Part shown: positions 36,952-47,984 of the stretch, piece after piece | Layout: the number at the start of each line of letters is the position of its first letter | How positions within the stretch are numbered: the stretch's first letter is position 1 | Assembly (NCBI GenBank): GCA_933228675.1 | Contig: OW121740.1 | Location: 30,886,132-30,950,131 of the forward strand | Direction: 5' to 3' | DNA: 64,000 bases | From: Stomorhina lunata | Taxonomy: Eukaryota; Arthropoda; Insecta; Diptera; Rhiniidae | The notes under the pieces: generated by a model | Seen by the model: the letters and a program-made list of their open reading frames with translations, nothing else | Told to the model about the DNA's origin: nothing | Database searches by the model: none | Position numbers and translations under genes: made by a program

Positions 36952-37208
36952 TAACTTGTTTTTGATTTTTAATAAATATCGTTTTTGATTTGTGCTAAAA
37001 ATATGTCCAGTATTTCTTATGGGTTAGTTTTAAATAATTGCAAAAATAAATATAATTTTTAAAAAATATGTATATAAAAGGAATACGACTTCATCTTTGC
37101 ATCACGTGTAATACAAAAAAAAAGTAGTGAAAAAATTGAATTAGGACTTAATATTTCCTATAAGAGATAACAGGTACCATTTGTGCTAAATATGTGACCA
37201 CCACTGTA

Positions 37209-37970
37209 TATCTTTTGATATTTTCTGTGACTTTTTTTGTCGCTTTTACCCCAAAACTCGTTATCCTCTACGAAAAAACATCAAATGTTTCTAATTATCA
37301 AAGTCGGGAAAACGAAAATATTTTGGCGTCATTTTTATATGAATATATGCACGTGCCATCATTATCATTGTTCCACTAAGCGATTATCCCAAATTAAGAG
37401 ATAAACTTAAGTTTTACAAAAAAACAACGAAAATTATAACAATTTGACAACAGATTTTACGCTCTTTTAGTCATTTTTCATGGGCACACATGGCCTTTCC
37501 ATTAGTGTTGTACAAATAGAAAAGATACCATAAATTAAAAAAAATGTTAAATATGTTAGTGTTGCTTGATCTCTTCTGATACAATTTTCGTGTCATTACT
37601 AAGTTTTACTAGCTTTGGAAAATATTGTTTTTTCGGTTTTTGTACATTTAATTTTCTTTTAAATGTTACAATTAAGGAAGCCATTTAAGGATTAGTGAAA
37701 AAGCATTAATGTTTTAACACTACAATCTTTGACAAAACTTTTCCATCGAAAGTTTAATAATTTTTTACTTGATCCAATTGGAACAAGGGATACTTCTCTT
37801 AGACAATGAGCAATTTTAATACTCAATGAAAAGGGCTTACGTTTTAAAACCGGCTCCGAACGGCAAATGCATTAGTTAGAGAAGTTTTACGTAGCCTAAT
37901 ACTCAAGACCCTGTCGCTAGTTGAGTTATGGGGTAAACAGTTTTTTGTTGATTTATTATTTCAAGTGGGC
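37209..37970. other. Unique AT-rich sequence right of the Tc1-like element
   Basis: No gene or shared repeat was recognised. Confidence 0.4.
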
Positions 37971-38040
37971 CAGTTCCCAAGTTCAATCCCCGGACTTGGG
38001 AACTGTGGTATTCTGGGCGGATGACAAACCGCAATACCAC
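37971..38040 (+). other. Two consecutive perfect hairpins with tRNA-like B box
   Basis: CAGTTCCCAAGT (37971-37982) pairs with ACTTGGGAACTG (37994-38005), a perfect 12-bp stem whose left edge and loop contain the B-box-like AGTTCAATCCC. Next, GTGGTATT (38005-38012) pairs with AATACCAC (38033-38040), with GCGG/CCGC pairing inside. The block is GC-richer than its surroundings. It may be the head of a tRNA-derived SINE or a structured RNA. I do not recognise a family. Confidence 0.5.
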
Positions 38041-38178
38041 GTCGGTTCACAAAGTTTTTACAAGGCTTACGACAAAAAAAAAAACAAGTATTTTCAGAAC
38101 GCAGACACGTCTAGACTGTGTAAATAAATTTTTTTTCTAATGAAAGTTATACAAAAAAACGTATGTATTTTCAATTTT

Positions 38179-39145
38179 GTCAGTCACAGCGTTTTTTTAT
38201 TCTTGTTTGTCTGTATGTTGTTTGATGTTTATGTGCGCCGAAACTAGCAGACCGATTTTCCTGAAATTTTGACGCATGGTAAGGTGTGACCGGTGGTTAA
38301 AATAAGCTAGTTTTTTTTGAAACATCAAGTGGGCGTGCACCCTCCCATATAAGTGAAATATTAAACTTGACTTTTATTTTTTTGAAAATGGATCAAGGAG
38401 GACCTGCAAATCGTTAAATGGGGATACAATTCTCTTTAATGAAGACAGTCTTTTTGTTTGTCTTAGTGTAAGTTAGGATTTTATATAAGGATAAATTGTC
38501 AACGCCAACTTTTACGCCCTCTTTTTTTTTTTTTTGATTTATCTAAAATCGGAAAACGGCTGCACGGATATTGGTTATATATGAATATTGTTTGATAATA
38601 GTTTGACTGGCCAATTGTTTGAAGATTTTTCATGATTATTTGATAGTTGTTTGACGATTGTTTAATGTTTGTTTTAGGATTAATTGACTGTTTAAAGATT
38701 TGTAATGATTGTTTGATAATTGTTTGGAAGTTGGATGATTTTTTGACGATTGTTTGATGATTGTTTGATGATTGTTTGATGGCTGTTTGATGATTGACTG
38801 ATGATGGCTGTTTGATGATTGATTGAGACTGATTTTTATTGATTGTTGGATAATTGTTTTACCATTGACTGGCGATTGTTTGACGGTTATTTATTTACTA
38901 TTTGACGATCTGTTTGCCTGCCTGTATGTTCTTTGATGTTTATGGACACCGATGTTTATGGGCACCGGACCGATTTTTCTGAAATTTTGACAGTATGGTA
39001 AGGTGTGACCCTTGGGTTATTTAGGTTTGGTATTTTGAAATCTTAAGTGCGTGTAACCCCTTCCACATAAGGTAAATATTGTAGCACAGGAATGGGTAAA
39101 AATCTTTTACTATCAACCTGGGCCACGCCGGGTCCAAGCAGCTAG
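38179..39145 (+). mobile_element. Canonical Helitron, non-autonomous
   Basis: The 3' end is a GC-rich hairpin (CCTGGGCCACGCCGGG) followed by TCCAAGCAG and CTAG at 39142-39145, then T. Hairpin plus CTRR with T outside is the canonical Helitron 3' terminus. The body carries two related blocks, with GACCGATTTTCCTGAAATTT near 38250 and GACCGATTTTTCTGAAATTT near 38968, around a tandem array. The 5' edge is a guess, placed at a TC dinucleotide. Confidence 0.7.
38585..38905 (+). repeat. TGATTGTT-type minisatellite in the Helitron
   Basis: Imperfect tandem copies of TTTGATGATTG and TTTGACGATTG cover about 320 bases, between the two related Helitron blocks. Confidence 0.85.
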
Positions 39146-39268
39146 TGTAATATGCAAAATACTAACATTTTAACAAAATTATGTTAAAGGATTAAAAAAT
39201 ATTGAATATAAGCTAAGTTTAAATAAATAAATATTTTTGATATAAGTAAAGTTAAAAAACTTATTATA

Positions 39269-41928
39269 CACTCAGAATATAATGTAAGTAAAATTAACTT
39301 AAAATGTAATTTGAAATGAATGAATATTCATTTAAAAACCGGTCAACTGATTTTTCATTCAAATTCAATAAATATTTCATCTAAATTTAACTGACAAATA
39401 TTTAAACTACATTTTCAGTATTAAAAACGGAATATTCAGTTGTTTTCAAAATTACTGGCAAAAATTTAAACTACATTTTTAGTATAAACAAGTAAGAGTG
39501 GTATATTCGGCTTTGCCGAATCTTGGATACCCTTCACCAATGGTGTTCCAAAAGTACTTAATGTAATTCGTAGCAATATTTGGTTATACTAGTATTATAT
39601 GCAAAGAGTCTTTAAAATTAAGAGTCGGAAAACGAAAACCTTTTCGGTGGCGTCATCATCTAGAATAGTTATGCACACAAAGGTTTTGTTGGGCAGGTGG
39701 CTGATGTCTAGGGAAGCTTCACTTGGGTTCTAAAGTGGTCCCTTTGTGAAAGATAATGATTACTAGACTACAAGTAGAGAATGCATATTTAAGCCAGCCA
39801 GAAGCTTCGAAATAAAATAGACACATATTTTACGAACATTTAATAAAGTTCGATAGACCAGATAAACCATGCAGAAAAGATGCTTCAAAATGTAGATGCC
39901 CTTAGATTTGCAATAGCACATCGATTTGATGAAGTTTAAGTATTCTGACATGCAACCCAAAAACGCTGTGCCCAGTGAGGGTTGTGCACTTTAATTCGTA
40001 CGAATTATCCAACTAGTAAAAGTTCTCGATTAGTTATGTAAAACTCTGAAGTTAGCGGACTGATTTAGGTCAAAGCTTTAACAATGATTGTCAATGTATA
40101 CAAGCCTTAAAATTATAGGGTATACACTCTTAGTTTTAGATACATACGTGAAATATATAGCTTTTGAATGGATGGTTATCAGCTTTGTCGGAAAAGTTTA
40201 CTTATTAATTTGAAGTTAGTTAATTAATTAAAATGAACACTTCATCAATAATATTTGGGATGTATAGTTCTTTCGATCTGTCCGATGGATGTTTGGAAAG
40301 TTTTGCTCTAGTTCTTTGTGCAATTTTAATGTGATTTAATTTATCAGCATTAAATCGATTCCCGGTCGGGTTTATATGGGAGATTTCACTAAATGTGAAT
40401 AGAGCTCGCCCATTTTCAATATCGAACTTTTCAAGAGATCAAAAATACTTTTGTCAAATGTTGTCCCTCTAGAAAGTTACTTTTAGGCGCTATTGTCCTG
40501 AATATCAATATTGTACAACGTCTTTTTACTAAATGTCATCATCGTATCTATTATAATTTGTCATTTATTAGCTACTAAGAGATTGCCTTAGGCGAAGTTA
40601 TACGGGATCAATTGTCAAACGTGAACGGATTTCTCCCAATTGCAATTAAAAATTTTTTGTTGATATGTGAGATACTTACATACATATGTAGGTTTTGAAC
40701 GGATATCATGTAATTAGCTGCAATTTTGTACTTCCTAGGAAGATTACCTATAATTTGATATATAATACATTCTCAAATGTTATCATAATGTTCAAAAGTC
40801 AGACACAAAATTAAGATAAATGCAGTGTGTCTGTCTGCTAAAACCAGATTTGTGGAGCTCCTGAATTGTCTCACCCTGAATTTCAACATTGTCGATCAAA
40901 ACACCATCGCTTAAACGCTAAATTATATCTACCACAAATTACAGAATGCATCAGGATTTAGATAATCCCCTGCGAAGGACGCTATTAAACTTCATCAAAA
41001 TAAACATCTGAGATATCGACAAAACAGGAGCTCCAAAAACTTGACTACAACAGAAAAAAGGACAGACAGGTACCGACGGACATGTAGACGGACGGATAAA
41101 CAAACAGACGGACGGACGGGCAAACAAACAGACGGACGGACAGACGGACGGAGGTCGCGAAATCGATTCTTGTGCCGATTCTGAGTTGATCGGTACAACT
41201 TGAATGGTATTCATAATCAGATTTGTGGAGTATATATATCAGATTTTAGAAAATCCTCCCATAAAAAACGATGTCAAATTTCATCACAATCGGTCCATAA
41301 ACACCTGAGATATCGCTGAAACAATACTTACAAAATGTAAACAAAATTTCATAGACACGTACTTTGGGCAATTTGCTGTACATCAAATGTAGTGTTATTG
41401 CGATATCTCAATTGTTTATGGACCGTTTTTGATAAAATTTAATAACGTGCTTGGTGGGGGAATTTCCTAAAATCTGATATAAAATTTATGTAGGTCCGTA
41501 CTAAAGGAGGATAGTTTTTCCTATTTCTGCATTTAATTTTTTCAACAAACATTCTCTAATGTGTACTTTGGGCAATTTGCGATACATCAAATTCAGTGTT
41601 TTGGCGATATCTCAGTTGTTTATGGACCGATTTTGATAAAATTTTACAGAGTGCTTTGGGAATATTTCCTACAATCTGATATATAACATATTATCACATG
41701 TACACCAGGAGTATCTTTTTTCTCTTGTTATTTAAAAGTGTGTTTCAATCAAAAATTTTCAAATTTTCGTCTAATTTTTGGTATTTTTTGGATATTTTCG
41801 GTGTTTATAAACCGATTTTAATGAAATTTAATAGCGTTCATTGCGGGAGAATTTCCTAAAATCTGATATATAATTTATGTAGGTCCATCGTCCAGGGGCT
41901 TCAGAAACTTGATTTCAACAGACAGACG

Positions 41929-41963
<35 letters not shown>

Positions 41964-42582
41964 GGACATCGCTTAATCGATTCTCCTCCCGATTCTGAGT
42001 CGATCGGTATAATTTTTATGGGGTCTACGATCACTAATAAAAAAATTACAAACGGAATCACAAACTTATAATACCCTTTCACCTATTGGTGAAGGGTATA
42101 AAAACGGAAATTTTCATTTATTTTTAAAAAATTGAATGGTAAAAAACTACGTAAAATTTCCATAAAATGGACAAATTTGTTTTTGTAATTAACGTAATAT
42201 AAAAGACGAAACCATAAAACGGTTATATCCTTTAAGGCATCAAAAAACCAAACAGACAAAACAAAGTTTGTTGTTTGCTTAGGCCATAGACTGTGATAGG
42301 CGGCCAGTATTATAAAAAGTTTCTTCAGTAAGCAAACCTAAGATACTTAAGGAATTATATTTGATACAATAATTGAAAAAAAAATATATAAAAACTAAAC
42401 AACTGATATTTTCAAATGTTACGGATTTTCAGTATTTTTTTGTAGGTTGTTTTTTAAACAAATGTATAAATATGTTAAAAATCAATTTTCATGTAAATTT
42501 AAATGAATATTCATTTGAAAACAACATAACCGAAAATTTCCTAAACAATATACAATCAGTTACTGTAATAATTTCCTGAGTG
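39269..42582. mobile_element. CACTCAG-ended TIR element containing inverted element A
   Basis: CACTCAGAATATAATG at 39269 and its partner, reading inward CACTCAGGAAATTATTACAG from 42582, are flanked by TA at 39267-39268 and 42583-42584. Near each end is a palindromic AAATGAATATTCATTT-type segment (about 39318 and 42502). With the DINE-like A copy removed, the element is about 700 bases and non-coding. The first seven bases match the 4.8-kb elements, so the families may be related. Confidence 0.65.
39487..42100 (-). mobile_element. DINE-like family A, copy 2, full length, inverted
   Basis: Reverse complement of 7821-10459 with few changes. On the minus strand it begins TATACCCTTCACCAATAGGT and ends in the ATTCGGC-AAA-GCCGAAT hairpin plus CTTACTTGTT. 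Microsatellites lie at 41065-41150 and 41925-41965, both shorter than in copy 1. It sits inside the CACTCAG element. Confidence 0.85.
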
Positions 42583-42736
42583 TATGGTTTCCATGCAGAC
42601 ATTTACTTTAAACTAGTGCAATTTTTCTTTTTTCTTTAATTGAACTTGGTTAATGTTAATATGGAATTTTTCGGAATAATATGTATAGGCAAAGGTGTAG
42701 CGTCCGTCAAGTTAAGATATTGATGTTAAAAAATAT

Positions 42737-43455
42737 ACAGTGGGGGCAAATTTGATGCTTTTAAAATTTGATTTTTGATTTTTGGGACACTCTAACATCT
42801 AGCCTCAGCATTCTTGGGACAAAAAAAGGTGTAAAAAGTGTAAAACTTTAAATAAATGTATTTATGTAGCCGTTTGGCGAAATATTAAATTGTGTCCAAA
42901 AATCGTATTTTTAACCGCGGACATGAAGATGAAGGAGATGAAATTTGTTAACAAGTAACACCATTATTTTTACTGATTTATGAACGCTTAAAAAAATATA
43001 AAATATGCATTTATCCTAATAAAAAACATGCAGTTAAAAACTGTATCATCCGTCACATAGCGTCCGCAACAGTTCATTTATGGATTTTTAGTGAAACTGG
43101 AAACTTTAAAATATTTTATAAGAGCTGTTTTGTTATCAGAGGATTCCATTATCTTTAATGTATTTACAATTTTTTTATTACTATGACCGATTTGATGAAA
43201 ATTACAGAAAAACATGTTGAAAAAAAAGTCACTTCCATTTTTTGTAGCGTCCGTCACATCACTTTAAAAGCGAATATCTTTTTCCTCCATAGCAAGTATG
43301 TAAATTAATAAATGTCATTCGAGAGCACAATCGATAACCTAATATTCTCCGAAATCTGTGCAAAGATATCTCGTGTAAAACGATAATGGGATTCATTTAA
43401 GTACAACAAAATCCGTACAAATTTATCGTCCGTCACGCAGGATTTGCCCATATGT
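42737..43455 (+). mobile_element. Element E copy 2 (CGTCCGTCAC-box element)
   Basis: TA at 42735-42736 is followed by CAGTGGGGGCAAATTTGATG, a Tc1/mariner-like start. From 42795 it matches 1-675. Boxes with core TCCGTCAC lie near 43047, 43248 and 43426, spaced about 180-200 bases, and an extra box, AGCGTCCGTCAAGTT, lies just outside at 42699. No right-hand end was found and there is no coding sequence. Confidence 0.65.
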
Positions 43456-43860
43456 ATAGAACAGAAAAGTGAAAATTACCCAGCAAAACTTTGGTAATGG
43501 CAAGTACTCTGATAACCGGTTACGACTACAACATACCATCCGAATAAATAATAAGTTATTACAGAAGTACTTATTTGTAATTAAGATGGTAATTTAAACT
43601 GAATGGCCCCGTTTCAAATCCCACCAAGGGCAACAATTTTTTTTAGTTTTTTTTTTTTTTTATTTAAATAGTCCTTTTTAATGATTTTTGAATTTTAAGA
43701 ACTTAAATATTATCTTCTGTAAAAAAAAATTTGTAAAACTAACTCACGTTAATGAAAAAATACCATCATGAGTCAATTTTGATTATGTAGGGGATGTTGA
43801 ATACCAAACACGATTCTAATTGGTCTTAACTTGTTAAGCCCAACTTGTCTGGGTCATCCT

Positions 43861-44045
43861 TCATCTCAACTGTGGACACACACCTCCTCATGGTATCAAA
43901 CGGGAAGCTAGTTTAACACCCATTAATATTGTGAGTTAACATGTTCCGAGAGTTGTCCCATAAGATCGATAAAAATGGGTTAGGATTACGGACTAATAAC
44001 CCTCTCTTGAAAAAAAATACAATGACGAGGATAAAATTAGAATTG
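43861..44045 (+). repeat. Block shared with the 4.8-kb elements
   Basis: TCATCTCAACTGTGG through GGATTACGGACTAATAACC aligns with 19858-20035 and, inverted, with copy 2. Similarity is moderate but continuous, so an older repeat, possibly of retrotransposon origin, has been caught in both element types. Confidence 0.65.
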
Positions 44046-44076
44046 AAATGTCCCACTACCTAATGTTAGAGAAGGA

Positions 44077-44187
44077 TGTCCGAAACTTCGATAGAAAGAC
44101 CAAGTAGAGGAACATTTTTCAAAGCTTGGCCTATAAAATTGGAGAATATTCGCACAAGATCGAAATCCATGGAATTGTAACATTTAA
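44077..44187 (+). pseudogene. Retrotransposon ORF2 C-terminal remnant
   Basis: One frame reads CPKLR-stop-KDQVEEHFSKLGL-stop-NWRIFAQDRNPWNCNI and then TAA at 44185. The pattern RPKLRxxDQVExDLxKLxxxNWRxxAQDRxxW is the familiar C-terminal tail of insect non-LTR retrotransposon polyproteins (family knowledge). Two stops break it. The same motif occurs at 53437-53556. Confidence 0.6.
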
Positions 44188-44423
44188 GTAAGTAAGAGTC
44201 AATCTTATGTAAAAACTTATTAAAAAAGAAAATTAAAATTGTTTAAATTTTAAAATAATTTTAAAAAAGTTTTAAAATAATTACAAAAAATCGTATAAAA
44301 ATATTTTTCCAAAAATTACAACAAAGCAAATAAAAGCAGGGAAAAACAAAGTTATTTTCATATGATTTTGGATCTAAAAATAAAAATTGTTTATATTAAT
44401 TATAAGCTGCTAAGTTTTCAACA

Positions 44424-44494
44424 TATGAAGTAGCTCAGTGGAAGAGTCTCTGCCTAGCAGTCGGAGGGTCTGGGTTCGAGCCCCCATGGGATCA
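44424..44494 (+). tRNA. tRNA-like pseudogene (anticodon AGC, Ala-like)
   Basis: TAGCTCAGTGGAAGAG gives an A box and D-arm. The anticodon arm can be drawn as TCTGC-CTAGCAG-TCGGA (one mismatch), with U33, anticodon AGC and A37. The T-arm has GGGTTCGAGCCC with only three paired bases. The acceptor arm does not pair (TATGAAG against TGGGATC). It is therefore a tRNA-derived relic or SINE head, not a functional tRNA. Confidence 0.5.
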
Positions 44495-44735
44495 TAAAAA
44501 AATTTTGTATTTCGTTTAAAAATATATGTTTTTAATAAAACAACAACAAAAAAGTTGTTGTTGTTGCTTTCAAATTGCTTACCCAAGTCATTACTTTTCT
44601 GCAATTGGTAAGTACTTGCCTCCAATGACATCCCCATGTTAATGTAATGACTTAAACAGCGAATGAGTAAGTAGTTCGTGATCAATAGTTTAACTGTTTA
44701 ACTCATTATTTGGTAATGAAAAGTTTTACTGGGTA

Positions 44736-45726
44736 CTTATTAATTTATTGGATAAGTATTTAAATTTAATGCAAATATAATATTTCTTAATTTTATGTGG
44801 CTTAAAACTTTTTTTGAACAAAATCTAAAAGCATTTTGTGTCAGCTTATCTCTTGTTGTATTTGTATGTATGTAGGTGAATAAGTTTAGAGATAAATGTA
44901 AAGGTATATAAGTTTAATAAATATAAAAATTTTATAAATATTTGTGAATATTTGATTATAACTTTTTTTTATCCTCATAATATATATTGGATTATATTAC
45001 ATTACATTCACTTCACCTACATATCATTCGAGCGGAAACAAATTCATGGAAATATTATCCAAGAAAAGAATTGTTTATTGATTTTTTACAGCCTACTTCA
45101 AAATTGAGTTAAGCATTTGGTATTTTTTTCCCTTTTTTTTCAAGGTTGTATATGTTTATTTTCCGTTTTGAAATGAGTATGTGTTTATATTATTATTTTT
45201 GTATTAAGTTACATCACGATGTCTTGGTGCGGTTCTGGGAAATGATGATCTAGAATAATTGTAGTAAATGTTAGGGAATTTGGTACTATTGTTCTTTGTT
45301 TAAGGTATTATCTTGAATTTAAATTTTGTCATACTAAAGAGATATAAAAATTGACTATCTGGCATGTAGAAAATTTTCAGACCTGAATTCAATATAATAA
45401 GATATCTAAGATAAATTACATCTAAAGACTATTAAACGTATTTGCTTAAAAATAGAATTTTATAAATTTCATTCTTTAAAAATTTGAAATTTTACTCTAT
45501 TTTATTTAATTTTCAAACGTAATGTAACTATAAAGTAAATTTTTTTTCCTTACTTGACCTACTTTTACTATCCTACCCACGTTTCGCCGTTCATCAAAGC
45601 CTAGGTGTACCCGCATTTTATTACGAATAACAATATGTAACTGAATTTCATGCTTTGTTAACAATAGGTGTTTGTTCTTGAATAATTAAATGAAGGTTTA
45701 ACGAATGTTTATACATAATATTATAG
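44736..45726. other. Unique AT-rich sequence
   Basis: No gene or shared repeat was recognised between the CCCAG element and the hAT-like element. Confidence 0.4.
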
Positions 45727-45734
45727 GTACATAT

Positions 45735-46861
45735 TAGGTTGTTCATTTTACTCGACTTTTAATTGTTTGAGTAATCAAATAACTTGAAAATGGGGTTTTT
45801 TAATTACTCGGAAAATCGATTAATCGTTAAAAATTACTCGAATTAATCGAGTAAAAAATTCATCTTAAAATTACTCGAGTAAGATTTTTCTGTAATAAAA
45901 TTATAGTGTTTTATTAACAAAAAATTTAACAATTCGCAATAAAAAACAAAAAAAAATCCTGCGTTTGATTTAAAAGAATAGAAGGCTCTACGACTGCCTT
46001 TATGTTTACAATGGAATCTTTAACTGGACTAAAGTAGGATCTACGATTATATTGCGTCCTTTAACTGAACTATAGTACTGTTACTATAGTAGGACCTACG
46101 ATTACACAGAGATCTTCAACTAAACTAAAGTAATATCTACGAATACATTGGAGACTTCAAGTGGACTATAGTAGGTTTTTTCGATTGCAATGGTACATTC
46201 AACTAATCTATAACAGGAGCTACGATAACATTAGGACCTTTAAATAAACAATAGTATAAATTACGAATACATTGGATACCAAGACAGGTCTATGGTAGAC
46301 TAGGCTATTTATATCTGAAATTACATTAACTATAATATACACAATAAACTACGAGTATATACAAGTTTATTGCTTAGAATTGACAATGTTAAAATCCACG
46401 ATTATTTCATAAATGGAAAATTTACTATATCAAAATCCTCGATTATTGCTTTAAATTAACTATAGTAGAACCATCAAATATTGCTTAAGATGGACCATAG
46501 AACGATAGATAATTGATTTAAGTGGCCTTCATTTGAACCCTTTATTATTGCATAAAATGGAATATATCATTAGTAGCATCAAATACTTTCGAGTTGGCCA
46601 TTATTTGCGTGGCAGGGGACAATTTACAATTTACAATCTTAGCTCTCCATTTGGCCATCGTTTTTTTTTTTCACAAACTTAACAACAAACTTAAAAATAC
46701 TTAAAAATTATTGAAATAATTTTACTCGAGTAACTCAATTACTCGTGGAAAATTACTCAAATAAATCTTTATTTGAAATTAGTCATTTCATTTTACTCGA
46801 GCGATTAATCGATTTTATTTTTCCGATTAATCGAGCAAACATAACTCGAGTAAAAACCCTA
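45735..46861. mobile_element. hAT-like non-autonomous element
   Basis: An exact 8-bp duplication GTACATAT flanks it (45727-45734 and 46862-46869). The ends are inverted: TAGGTTGTTCATTTTACTCG on the left, and TAGGGTTTTTACTCGAGTTA reading inward from the right. Both subterminal regions are rich in TTACTCGAGTAA and GATTAATCGA motifs. Eight-base duplications and short inverted ends fit hAT. The interior is a degenerate tandem repeat with no transposase. Confidence 0.85.
45970..46620 (+). repeat. Degenerate tandem repeat inside the hAT-like element
   Basis: Imperfect units of about 60 bases contain phrases such as AACTATAGTAGGACCTACGA and TTTAACTGGACTAAAGTAGG. Units decay towards the right. The whole interior of the element appears to be built from them. 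Confidence 0.7.
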
Positions 46862-46869
46862 GTACATAT

Positions 46870-47166
46870 ACATAGAAACATACATACATTACCAATAAAA
46901 ACGATTGATTAATTATTAAATGCTTTCATACTCAATTGACTTTCAATGATCAAAAAAGTACTTTATATATTTAATTTTCCTTTCATATTATATGGATGCT
47001 GGCATATATTATATGAACAGTTTAAAGGTAAGTACCCAATAGTTGTAAATACAGAGGCAAACTTGTAAAATCAGTGAATAGTACTGTTGGTAACTTCTTA
47101 TGTCAAAATGTAAACCTATTAGTTCCAAAGGTAAGGACCTTCATATAAGGAATAAGATAGAGTCAT
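46870..47166. other. Short unique spacer
   Basis: No gene or repeat was recognised between the hAT-like element and C copy 2. Confidence 0.4.
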
Positions 47167-47964
47167 TATACCCTTCACCACCATATGTGGAAAGGGTATT
47201 ATAAGTATGTGCTGATGTTTGTAACACACAGAAATATTTGTCTTAGACCCACCTTTTAGTATACCAATAGGCTTAGAATTACTTTCTGAGTCGATTTAGC
47301 GATGTCCGGACATGACCGTCCGTCCGTCTGGCTGGCTGGACCCCCATGTAAACCTTGTAATCAAACCACAGATCGCAGTTCTAGAGATAATTATGAAATT
47401 TGGCACAAATCATTTTTTTTGATAATAGGACCATAGCTATTGAAATGCGTCAAATTCGGTCCATTATTTATGGTACCTCCCATAGGTCACATTTCCCGGA
47501 TTTAACATGTTGGCCACAAATAGCAATATTTCATGAAATTTAAAACAGATACTGCATATGTTATCTTAAATCATCGTGCCAAATTTCGTTAAAATCGGTC
47601 CTTATTTGACCATAGCTCCCGTATAAACTCTTCCTTAAAAACGCACTAAATGAGACAAAAATCACTAAAACGCTCATAAATCCGAAAATTATGACAATTT
47701 TCACTCTATTTTTTGCACACACAATTTTTGTAAACTGTAGTCAATTTGCTAAATTTCAAGATGATCGGTTCACATTTGACCCTAGCCCCCATATAAGTCT
47801 AAATGACGAAAACAGCTTTAATTTATAAGCCTTAAGAAAATGTTCGTATTTTGACAAAATTTAGAAAATATTTGTTTTATAGATGAAAAAGTACAACTTT
47901 GACTTTAGTGGTGAAGGGTATCGTATTGTCGGGCTTGACCGACTATAGCACTTTCTTGCTTGTC
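47167..47964 (+). mobile_element. DINE-like family C, copy 2, full length
   Basis: It starts TATACCCTTCACCACCATAT with its inverse GTGGAAAGGGTAT. The CCGTCCGTCTGGCTGGCTGG block lies near 47318. The 3' side has GTGGTGAAGGGTATCG, the hairpin GTCGG-GCTTGA-CCGAC (47928-47943) and the end CTATAGCACTTTCTTGCTTG. This is the clearest match in the window to the DINE-1 layout. Confidence 0.85.
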
Positions 47965-47984
47965 TTCATTGGAAATGACAAAAG

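Larger units (their letters stand above)
33925..37206 (+). mobile_element. Tc1-like transposon, decayed, with a nested C element
   Basis: Inverted ends CAGTGGTACTCACATATTTA and, read inward from the right, CAGTGGTGGTCACATATTTA are flanked by TA at 33923-33924 and 37207-37208. TA duplication and a CAGTGG start fit the Tc1/mariner superfamily. Inside lie a broken DD34E transposase, five or six copies of a TTTGTCACGTGCGTAA box on the left side, and a family-C insertion at 34581-35143. Without that insertion the element would be about 2.7 kb, long for Tc1. Confidence 0.85.
43479..44733 (+). mobile_element. 1255-bp TIR element with CCCAG ends
   Basis: CCCAGCAAAACTTTGGTAAT at 43479 and, reading inward from 44733, CCCAGTAAAACTTTTCATTA form inverted ends. 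They are flanked by TA at 43477-43478 and 44734-44735. Inside are a B-box-like GTTTCAAATCC (43611), a block shared with the 4.8-kb elements (43861-44045), a retrotransposon tail remnant and a tRNA-like piece. It looks like a non-autonomous element that collected older repeats. Superfamily not recognised. Confidence 0.65.

Noticed and set aside
44424..44494. Functional tRNA-Ala gene
   Set aside because: The acceptor arm does not pair and the T-arm has only three pairs, so it is kept only as a tRNA-derived relic.
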